Shown: positions 46,313 to 58,300 of the stretch, piece by piece
Layout: every line of letters begins with the position of its first letter
Numbering within the stretch: the stretch's first letter is position 1
NCBI GenBank assembly: GCA_000727475.1
Contig: KL647293.1
Coordinates: 1,176,953-1,240,952, forward strand
DNA: 64,000 nt
Direction of reading: 5' to 3'
From: Sarcocystis neurona
Lineage: Eukaryota; Apicomplexa; Conoidasida; Eucoccidiorida; Sarcocystidae
Translations under genes and position numbers: made by a program
Notes under the pieces: generated by a model
What the model saw: the letters and a program-made list of their open reading frames with translations, nothing else
What the model was told of the DNA's origin: nothing
Database searches by the model: none

Positions 46313-49300
46313 ATGGAGCGTTCAGCTGAGGCAGAAAAAGAATTGCTGCTGCAGAAGACTGCAGAAGAAAACACCACCAGCAGCACTCACCCCGACAGTG
46401 CCGGTAAGGGTGGAGATAGGGAGAGCAACCCCTGCGATAGCGGGAACTCTGTCTTTATTTCTTCCTGCAATGGAAGAAGTATGAACGACGGCAGCAACGG
46501 CAGCTCGAAAAACTCCAGCACCTGGACCAGCAGCAACAGCAACAGCAACAACGTTCACAACAACAGCAGCAACGACAACAACAACACCAACTGCAACACT
46601 GCTGATCCGGATAAACTCGTTCTTCCCAGCAGCGACAAAAGCATGAGCAGCAGTAGCGGCAGCGGCAGCATTGAACCTTCCCATGTCAGTGTTGGGTACG
46701 ACAACGTAATGGGCATTAGCAGCACTGGTGAGAGCAGCAGCAAGACGCTCAATAGCTGCGGCCCTTGCAACAACACAAGCGGCGTGAGCAAGAGGAACAG
46801 TAACGTACCTAATAAAGCGGCGGGTTTTAGCAGCAGCCGCAACCCGGATATAATCAAGACCACGGACTGTGCGGCGAACAGGAGCAGCGCCAGCAACCCT
46901 GGCTCTGGCAGCAGCAGCAGCAGACCGATCACCAACAGCTGTTATGGAGGCTCAGACAACAGGAGCAGCAGCACTGGTAAAAGCCCTACTATCGCCGAAT
47001 GCTGCCGACTCAGCAGTGAAGGTCCTGCGAGCAATGTGAGCCCTATCCCCCATCAGAGTGGGAGCTTCATAAAAAACAACAGCAGCAGCGCCTTGCGCAG
47101 GGACGGGAACGCAGTCGATAGCAGTCACACTAGTAGTCTCATAGGGAGGGGTGGCAGGTTGAACGTGGGTTCCGGCAGCAGCAGCAGCCCGATGAGTAAC
47201 AGGAGAGAAGGCATTGTTGATTCGCTGCTACCTTTGCACCGGATGAGACCAAGAAACACTTCTGGAATAGGGACACACTTGCTCCCGCACGCTTCCACAG
47301 AGAGAAGCAGCGTAGCAGCGCTACTGTCTCCACAGCGCGCCAGCCAACACCATCATGTTTTTTCTTCGTACTCTTCTCCGTCGTCCCCTTCCAGCCCTCT
47401 GGCTGCCTCTGCTGCTTCATTAGCTGAGCTTTCTGCAACAGGTTCCCACCTCGTCGGTTACGGTGGCAGCACCTGGCGAACCAGCAGCAGCAGCAGCTGT
47501 CACAGCAGCAGCAATATTGGCAAGAACAGCGCCACCAACAGCAACACCGGCGCCAGCAACAGCAACAGCAGCTCCAGCAACAATAACAATAACAGCAGCA
47601 GCAGTAGCAGCAACAACGGCACCAACAAAGACAACAGCAGCAGCGTCAGCAAGAGCTACAACAGTACCGACAACAGCATCGACAACAGTGGCAGCAACAG
47701 CAACCATAACGACACGACTTACCGGACCACCATCGTTGCCGCTGCACCAGCAGCAAGTACGTTTTCCGCCGGATTATCTTCCTGCTTCTCCACCCCACGC
47801 GTGCAGCAGCAGCAGCAACTGCCTCAAGAGGATCAGCGCAGCCTCAACGGGGAGGGGTTCAGGAGCAACGGCAACAATAACAGCTTTGTGGAGCAGAGTA
47901 GCAGCGCACCCGGCGAAGGAGGCAACAGGAGCACCAGGTTTGGCGAGCGCGGCAGCAACAGCAACAGCAGTGACGCTATTCAAGGCAGCGCTCACGACGC
48001 GACCAGCAGAACACCTGCGGAGAGCACCAGTAGCAAAATGGCGCCCGGTGACAATGGGAGCAAACTCGTGGACAGCTGCAGCACCATGATCAGCGGCAGC
48101 GGCACCGTTCCTATCATCATCAACAACAACAACAAAGTTCCTACCAGCAGCAGACTTCAGGAGGCCAGAATTCTTGATGGCAGCAGCAGCAGCAGTGTTC
48201 CTAATGGCAATAATAACAAAATTCACATGAACGACAACAGCAGCTGCAGTCTAATTCCTTTGAGGCGTGGCAGCTATAGAGCTCCTGAGAACAACAACAA
48301 CAGACTTTCCGAGAATAACAGCAGCAGAGTTTTGGACAGCGGCAGTGGTAGAGTCCTGGATAGCAGCAGCGGGAGAATTTTGAGTGGGGGCCGCAGCAGC
48401 AGGTGGCTGGCCGCGAGTATTGCAGAGATGGGGGGAGGAGGTGGAGAACGCAGCATAACGCCTCCGAGGTTTATGTCATCTCCTGGTTCGTTGCTGCGAC
48501 AGCTCCAGCAGCAACAGGAGCAGCACCAGCACATGTTTACGGCCCGAAGCCCTGCTGTACTACTACACCAACAGCAACAGCTACTTTTCACAGCACGCAC
48601 CCCACCTGTGCCGCACCACCAGCAGCACCACCAATCTCTAACACCTTCTCCTTCTCACCCTCCTCGTGCCCTTCCTTTATTTTCCTCTCCTGGTGCTGCT
48701 GCGGTTCTGCACGATCAACTGTTGCAGCAGCACGCTTTTGCTTCACGGACGCCGCCTGTAGATATGGGTAGACAATCAGGGCACCGGACGGGGTCGCCGC
48801 TGCTGTTGAATTCGAGCTGCAGGAGACTGTCATTGCATGCTACAGCAGCAGTCCCGCAGATGAAGCATGCAGCAGGAGAAACAGCAGCAGGAGCGGCAGG
48901 GACTCTAGCGTTGCTTCACACAGATAGCTCGCAGCAGCAGCAAGAAGCAGCAGCAGCAGCAGCAAATCTTGCTAACGCTCGTCCCCCACGCAAGCGGCTG
49001 ATGGTGGAACGCGTTGTACTAGAGAACTTCAAGAGCTACGGACACAAGAAAGTTATTGGACCTTTCCATAAAGTAAACTTTTTTTTCCAAAAGGGCCTAT
49101 ATGTGAAGGGAAATGCATAGACATTGAGGACGGAAGACACGTCTACTCATACATATATGTTTGTATATATATATGTATATATATACGTATGTGCATGTAC
49201 GTGAATATGTACGAAGGTAGTCCCATATTGATATGTGTGTAACTCTGGTCTGTAACACATAGGTATACACCAGGAAAATATCTATATAGCAAGAAATGCA

Positions 49301-52300
49301 TACCCCCTGCTTGTATACATGTGTGAGGATCTGTTAAGGCACAAGTCCTGCTTACACTTATACATAGGTATACTTCTATGTCTCCAGCTAGATATGCGTA
49401 TGCTATCTTGTTTCTACATCAGACCCATATCTCTACGCACATATACATACATATTTGTATATGTAAAACATGTATATGCATCTTTATGCATATGTGTGCC
49501 GTATAGATGGATCAAGGCATCGTGGCATGTACACTGAGAGAAATGCTTTCTGTCCACGTACAGCTCTTGTTTTTTTCCCGGTTCAAGTGTCTTAATATAG
49601 ATATGTTTATGTATATGTACGCCTGATTCCGTGCTTTACCTGTTCTTGCTCAGGTAAGTTGAGAGAGGTGTAACACTTGTTTCATTTTATAGTGTGTGTG
49701 GCTCCCCCAGATCTGTGCAGCTGCTGTTTTGCGTATTTGCATGTGTGTGTGCGTGCGTGCTGCAGCGCTTCACCGGTATTGTAGGCCCAAATGGCAGTGG
49801 AAAGAGTAATGTGATTGATGCGATGCTTTTTGTCTTTGGAAGGCGTGCGCAGCAGATTCGCCTAAAGAATGTTACAGAATTGATTCACAATTCTGCTGTC
49901 ACGTGTTCTCGTGCTGCTCTTCCTCCTCCTCTTGCTCCGTCTGCTGCTGCTGCTGCCTCTGCCGGAGCGGGGACAGGCGGAAGTCGCAGCAGCAGCAGCA
50001 AGCACCAGCAGCAACAGCATCGAAAAGGACAGGGTGGTGGAGAAGTTTCTTCTACAAATTCTGCTCGTGTTGCTGTTTTTTTTCAGGAGATTATTGACCA
50101 TGTAAGACTTCTGATAACCCCGCAGATGCTGTGGTATATGCTGCAGACGCAGCCCTGCACCCAACACGTATTCACAATCGTGTACACAAGTTTATATATG
50201 TTTATATACATATGCTTATTTCGACTGCATATACCTTTGTAGAGATACAGGTATAGAGATAGGGAGAGAGAAGGGGAGACAGAGAGAGAGTGCAACCGTG
50301 TACATATATATATATATATATGTATATATATATGTATATATATATATGTATATATATATATATGTGAGTGTATGCATATATTTTTAGACTGAGGGCGGTG
50401 AGTCGAGTGGAAGGGTAGCAGCGCGAGTCAGAAAAGAGGGACCACCTGTGGCGGACGCTGTAATAGAAGGAACAGCAGACAAGCAGCAGCAGCAGCATCG
50501 CGTAGGCAGGTGGCCGCAGCAGCTGTTATAGAGGAGCAACAGCGAACCTAATCGAACAGCAATAGCAGTTTTATCCAGACACCGTGAGCAACAGGTAGCC
50601 ACACACAGCAGCAGCATGCAGGTAGATAGAAGCAACAGCAGTCAGACACAGCTGCAGCAGGTCGCTAGATACGGCAACAGTTGGAGGTAGTATAATTGAA
50701 GCAGCAGCAGCATCGTGTAGTTCGGTATACCCCAGCATGAGCACGCTTCTGAATAACAGCTGCAACCCTAGTGTCAGACGGCAGCAGCAGCAGCAGGTGG
50801 TGAAGGTTGTAGTCAGGTGGCAGCAGCTGCAGCCTGGAGTTGCGGAATAGCAGAAGCTATAGAGATGAAGAGGAAGGAGCAACAACCCAACGCTTTATTA
50901 GTACACGACTATATATATTGGAACATCCTAGAAATGCCAGCAACAGGAGAAGTTTAAAGAAACTGAAGTTGTCTTCCTCTTCCTGCATACTTCTTTGCAC
51001 AGAGAGTAGTGCGTGCGCGTGTGTGTACATGTATATGAACCAGTATACTATTCATGTGCATATAAGGTACATATGTATATCAGTATAGAATACATATTTG
51101 AATCCATATATCTAAATGTCTATCGTACGCGTGCATACATATGTGTGAAATATTTGTACGAAAAATGTAGTTCTCTCACAGACATGGTGGATATATGTAT
51201 AAATATAAACACCAAGGCTGCCGTGTCAAGAGCTGCAGCAGCAGCGCGTGCATTGATAAATTCGTTCTGCGAATCAGCAGCAGCGAGGAGAGAAGGAAGA
51301 AGAGCGAATGTTTCTCCCATGGGACGACGGCAGCTGTCGCAGATTGAAAGGCTTTCACTTCGTCTTTATGTGCAATCCGTGTCCTGCTCGTCAATAATCA
51401 ATTACACGTTGCAATTCCCCTGCAGGGCTGCCGTGTTCTTCACATATACAACTACATACATGTATGTGTGTGTTCACGTGTGTACTCTCCACTTCGCTGC
51501 CGTCGTCTGCGCTGCTGATGTTTCTGCCTGTCCTGCTTCATTAGCGTTTGTGGGCACTGTCGGCGTGCGTGCTACTCGTGCTTATGCCCGTCCTGTTATT
51601 GCTTTCGTTGCTGGTTCTGCCGTTGCTGTCCTTTCTTCCACATTTGTGCTCGACTGCTGCTGCTCCATTTCGCTTCCTCTTCAGCCTTTCCAGGTGTCCC
51701 AGGTGCTTTGATATTTGCTGCATTGTTGTTGCAGCGTTACCTCGCTTTATTTCCGTTTTCTTCTCTCCTCCTCTTCATGCGCTGCCCTAGCTGCTGCTGT
51801 TGTGCTCCTCTTCCGTGCGTTCCTGCGATGCACCCTACGTTGCTACCTACGCTGATGTTTGTTATGCTACCACGTGAACCTCGGGTTGCTTCCTTGGCTG
51901 TTCCTTCTGGTGCTCCTCGGCTCTTGTTGCTCTACAGGTGCTGCTGTTGTGCTACTGCTGTTGCTCGTCTGTCCTCGCGCCAATGTGCTGCGTCTCTTGT
52001 TTCTTTCCGCAGGATCCAGATTCTGAGGGCTTCGAAGTGGTGACAGGCTCGCAATTTGTGGTGTCTCGAGAGGTCACTCGCGTGAGATCGGCAGCAGGAG
52101 GAGAGGGAGGGAGAGCAGGAGGAGGAGGAGCAACAGAATATCGTGTGAATGGGCAACGGGTGCAGCAGCGGCAGGTGGTGGAACTGCTGAAGAAGAAAGG
52201 TCTTGATCTGCAAAACAGTCGCTTCCTAATTTTGCAAGGGGAAGTCGAACAAATAGCTTTGATGAAGCCCAAGGCCACTGTATGTCTTGTCTTCTCTCCT

Positions 52301-55300
52301 TACAACAGCACCAGCAGCAGAGGGCACCATTGTCTCGTGCATGAGTGCAAGTCCTGCAGCAGCAGCAGCTTTAAATATGTATGTTTACATATGTATGGGT
52401 ACAGCAGAGACACAGGTTAAGGCACTGAGTGAGAGAGAGGAAGAGGGATACGGGGGATACGTATTAGTTGAACTACGGAGAGAGAGAGGGAGAGAAAGGG
52501 AAAGAATTATGACTGGCGGACAAGGCGAATAAGGAGAAACGAATTTCTTCAAAGGACGAGAGAGGAAGGGGATACGTGTTGCGGGCATCGGTGCAGAGGT
52601 TTGTGCATCACGTATGGAGCGGTATACTGGAAGAGACGCATAGAGACACACGTGTATGCACGTGTTCTCCTGTATATCTATATTTTCAGGTGTGGACTTG
52701 TACACGCGTGCATGGCGATGCGCAGGCGTATTCTATGTGCGTTTGTCTGTTACTGTTCCCAAGCATTATTGTGTAAGACGTCTATAAGTGTTTACGACCT
52801 TACATAGATACATACGTACACACTTACTTACCCACGTACGTACATACATGCGTACACACATACATACACAGACGTACATATATGCGTGCATAGAGGTGTG
52901 TGTGTGTGTGTATGTGTGTGTACCATTATACATGATGTGTATCTGTATGTGCGTATTTATTTCTGTAGAAAGGCAGGTACGTGTAATGGATGTATGTAGG
53001 CATATGAGTAAATGCACATATATAGGCACACATATATAAATATGTACACGAATGTGAATATATATATATATACATACATGTGTACATATATATATATATA
53101 CATATATGGATATGTGAGTCATATGCACATCTGCGTGTTACATATATATATATATATTTATGCACACGTCTGTTCATCCTTGTACATAAGGATGGACCAG
53201 TTTGCATGCGCACACACATCTATAGGTGTGAAGTGTCTTTGTATAGGGAGACACGTAGCAGCGTGTTTGTGTGCTTTCTTCTTTGTTTTTTGTTGTAAAT
53301 CTCTATATTATCCGTCCACAAATATTTTGGTCATACCATCGTGTATATATATGTATATGTGTGCGTGTGCAGAGACGCGCGTAGCTCTCTTCGTTGTATG
53401 TCTTTGTGTTGGAAGTGCACTCCTCTCCGTATTTTCCACGCGTGCCTCCTCGGTCGTCTTTGCCTTGTCGTTGGTTTCTAGGATTTTTTTTAGTTCGTCT
53501 CCCTCCTCTCAATTTCATGCAGCTGTACCACCGTTCTCATTATCTCCTTTATTCTCTTACACTCTGGACACTTCTGTATGTATGTGTATCCAAATGTCAC
53601 CGTCGTGTTCTCTGTGTGTGTCTGTGTGTCAGCGCGTGCATCTACGTATGGATCCACGTACACATATGCATATATATATATATTGTGTTACTGTGCGTAG
53701 AGGTACATGTACGAGTGCGTATGGTGTCTCTCCCGTTTTGGTGTCTCTCCCTTTTTGTGTGAGTATCCGTACCCTACAGGTGTTTTTCTGTCGTCGTATA
53801 CGCCAGCGTGTAATCAATTCGTATGTACATTCTCCGTACGTGTGTGCATGCAGCATTATCGTAGATGTTTTTTTGTCACGGCTCCTCTTCGTGTGTCTAC
53901 TCTCTCGTGCTCCATTACAAGCATACCCACATACTTATAAATACACGAATGCGTTTGTAGACGTGAGACTCTTTGTTGTCGTTGTGCCGTGCCCTCAGTG
54001 CTTCGCAGCGTCGTCTTGTTTGTGAATATTCGTTTTGCCTGCTTGTATGTATTTCATTTTCTTTCCTTTTCCTTCATATATATATATATATGTATTTTCT
54101 CTTTGTTCTCTCACTTTATATACGTATGTATATATGTATACACACGTGTGTGTTTGTTCCTGTTTCTTCCCCGTCCCTTTATATATGTATGCATAGAGAC
54201 ACGAATGCGTGTATGTACACCTCTCTGACCCCTCCTTCTCTATTCCTTCATACATGTAAATGTGTATACGTGGACGCGTGCACACCTCTATATGAAGAGT
54301 CACACTCTCGGTGTACTGCCGTGTGTATTCGTGTAGAATGAGAACCCGTTTCTATTATTGCCACGGTGCTGTCAATTTCTTCTGCCGCCCTCTAGTTAGC
54401 CCTCACTAATTTAATTTTTTCCGTTTCCTCCCCGTTGTCTTCTTCTTGTCGAACGTACTCCTTTGTCGTCTTCATTTGTTCCACCACTTCCTCTCTTCTT
54501 TTCTTCTCTCTTTTCCGTTAGAAACCTGAAGAGACCGGACTCCTCGAGTACTTGGAAGAACTAGTCGGATCCAATCGCTTAATCGAACCCATTCAACAAG
54601 CACAGGGAGACTACGAAGCACTCTGCCAACAGGTATTCTAGATACAAACGGAATTTGTTAACGTGCGTATTTACGTGTATCATTGTCTGTCTCTACGTCA
54701 GCGCATACGTACCTGTATACTACGCACCTAGTTGTGCTGCGTGGTGTGCCACACAGAGACCACAGTGTTTTCCTCTCCGTCAAAATCACAGGGAGCGCCT
54801 TCAGAGTATTTATAAAGATCCGAAGCAGCATCTGGCTCTTTCTCTCCGTATGGCGGAGGCTTGTGTGATTTCCCACGCACGTGTGTATGTACATTTATGT
54901 ATGTATGTATACATACATACGCATACGCGCACAAATATTGGAGAAGACGTGTTGTTGCTCTAGGCTTCCATACTCGTGTACTTAGGGTTTAAGCTTGTAT
55001 CTATCCGTCTATACCATTCCCCGCTAAACAGCTGCGTCCTTCTGTAGATCATATGTATCTCAGGTGTAGATACAAATGATTGTGTCTGTATACGTAGGTA
55101 GAATTGCTGCGCGTGCACCACTCTACCCACGTACGCAAGAGACGCATGTATAATATATATTTGTATATATATATATGTGAGTACGTCTTCCCGCATGTGT
55201 ATCCCCATATAAGAAATAATCACGCGTACGTACCCACATGTGTATACATATGTATATATATTACGACAATACTAATTACAAGGGAGGAGTGTATAAATCT

Positions 55301-58300
55301 GTACACACGTGGGAACGCCTGCACGCAAACTCTGTCGCGTAGTGCCGGTGAAGAGGTATTACGTATGTACAAGCTGTAGGGATGTAGAGCCTGAAGGCAC
55401 GGGAGAACGTGAGAGACCCTCATGTGTGTATTTTTCTTGTTTAGGGTCGAATCAGCTGTCAGCTCGTGCTGGGAAACGTGTACAGATATATACGCAAGTA
55501 GAAATCTTTTTTCACGGCACTACAACCCCCCTCTCTAAGTTAACACGAAGGTGTTGGCCAGAGTCTTCTCACTCACGTACGCTCGTAATTATGTAATAAT
55601 GATGAAAAATGCGCATGTGGCTGTCTACGCATGTGTACAAATATGTATGTGTGTATGAGTGTTTTCTTACTTTTGTGAACAAAAATGCGTTTGTTTCTCT
55701 AGTTGTGTACACATGTACGTACGAGCGCACATAGGCGTACATACATGTACGTGTACATCTGTGTATATGTCAACGCACCATGTAGAGATAGGTGTGTCAC
55801 ACACATATACATGCATCCGGACACACATATATACTATGTGCATTCGCATGTGTGCGCCTGTATGCACGTACCCTATATAGATCCACTGTGTATATACGTA
55901 TATTTGTATATGTATACTTGTGTGTATACATACGTATATGTGTGATGTGTGTGCACAAATATTTGTACTTGTGTGCGCGTGTATCAACGTGAGAGAGGCA
56001 GGTCGTTTCTCTCCGTCCCCCTCTGTGTGTCTGTCTGTGTGTTCCCTTCTTCCTTTTCTTCTGTGCATCTCTTCTCCTTTCCGCCTTTGTTTCCCGCTTC
56101 TGTGTTGCCTCCACGTCGATGCTTTGCATCGTCTTCTCTCTTCCGCAGTGCGTGCGTGCATTTCCCTTCTACGGTGCATGCGTTCAGTACGCGGAACGTG
56201 CGAACAGATGCAGAGCAGCAGGAGCAGAACTGCGGCAGCTCGAGGGCCCGAAAAACGAGGCCGTGCGTCTCCTGCGGTTGGAAAGGAAGCTGCAGCAAAA
56301 TGCACTTCTTCTTGCTGCTGCGCACAGCAAGGTACAATCTACACATATTCGTATATCTGTATCTCTCGGTTCCCCTTCCTCTCTCTCCATCTACATATGT
56401 ATGTATGTGCACCTACGCCTAAGTCCCTCCCCCTCTACGTATACACCTACGTATTTGTATGTCTATATGGAACATCACTCTGTACGGGGAGGAACACACG
56501 TGTGTACGTGTGTCGTGCGTTGTCGCCCTCCCGCTCTACATACATGCAGATGTATGTGTGTGTGTGGGTACACGCGTATTTCTGGTGTGTCTCCATGTGG
56601 CTAGTTGGCCATTGTCCCTTATACGGTATATATATATATATATATCCGCGTGTACGTATGTAGATATCTCACTTCATCGATATATATATATAGATACATA
56701 CGTACAAATATGAATGTATATACGTGTAGGTATGTGCTTATACGTATGCACCTGTGTGTGTCACGCACGTGAAAGAGATTTACTGCGGCCCTTGTAGCTG
56801 ACTAGGAAGATGCAGCAGAACACAAGCTTTTCCGGGCTGCTATTACTGTTGTCACGTCGTACACACGTGTGCATCATATGTACACGTATATTTACATACA
56901 TATGTGAATACGGTTCTACTGGTTCCTCTGCTTTTCTTTTTCCTGCTGCGTGTGCTCGTACTGGTCTCCCTCACCTTGTTGGTGCTGACCCCGCTGCTGC
57001 TGCTGTTAACGCTGCTACTGCTACTTTCCTCGGTACAGTTCATTCTGTTGCTTGCTATATTGCTGTCGGTCCTTCGCCGCTGCCACAGCTGCTCCGTCAC
57101 TCCTGCTACCGCGGGTTTTACTCTCCTTGGTGCTGCAGCTGCGCCTCCTGTCGCCGGTACTGCTGCCGTTGCTACTGACGCTGCTGCTGCTGGTGCTGCT
57201 GCTATTGCTGCTGTTGCCACGGCGACTGCTGGTACTGCTGTTGCCGCTACTCGTTCTCTTGCTGTTGCCGCTGATGTCCTGCTGATCCTTGGCTTTTGCG
57301 GTCCTGCCGCTGCAGGATCTGAAGCGCTTATACAAGAAGAAAACAGAGGAACTGGCACGGATGGAGAAACGGCGGCAGGAAGATGAAGCCCGTGGAAAGG
57401 AGCTCACACGTCAATTCGAAGAAGTAGGAGTCTTCGCATAGCTTTCGTATATATCTGCACCATCACATACAAACACATATACATATGCACATTTATGAAG
57501 ACCGTTTCTTAATTTGGCTTTCCCCTTTTCTGACAAAAAGAAGTTTTGTTGCGCCGGATTACGTGTTTGTTCAATAGGAAAGTATTTGTTTACGCGTTAT
57601 CAACTAACAAAGACACAGCGCAAACGTGAGCGCTCTGTTGAACTTCCGACGCAGAACTAGTGCGTACCTTATACAAGTGTACACGTGAATCAGAATGCTC
57701 CTATATAAATACATGTGTCACGCATATGTACGTATGAAAATCTGTTGACAGCCACGTGCAGGGCGGAATAGAAGTGTACCTTTTTTTCTCGCAGATGATT
57801 TGAAGTGCTTCGTGTGCCGCTACGCGTGGCACTACGCTTCACTATAAGGAAGTCACATCAGAGAACGAGTGTTGCGCGTAGTGCTACGTCAACACGTATA
57901 CACCAGATAAATTTTGTATGCATATTACATGCAGAAATCTGCTGTTATTCGTAGAATTGCGTGTCACGTCGTCAAAAGGAGTCCCCCGTTATCCGCGTCT
58001 CCGTATATTTGCGCACATGTGTGTTTCTCCTGCTGTGTACTTGTGTATATCTGTGTATGTAGTGGCCTTCTGTTCTCTCCTTCTGTCTCTCTCTGTATCT
58101 CCATATGTGTCTTCTCCTGGATAGACCTATGTATGCAGGACTTCTGTGAGACGCGTACTCTTGTGTAAATAGGACACCGGTGTACGCAGATAGGTGTAGT
58201 ACAGGGCTTTTTGAAGAGGGTAGTTCTGTACCTGTCCGTGCCCCTGGTCAAGGCGCTGCTGCTGCGTCTCAACAAACGTGCAGATACACCTCGTTCCACG

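Noticed and set aside
53012..54025. 337-codon + strand open frame in SMC4 intron 3
   Set aside because: The translation is Ile/Tyr/Met/Cys-rich from TATG/TACA microsatellites. SMC4 reads correctly in phase when this is removed.
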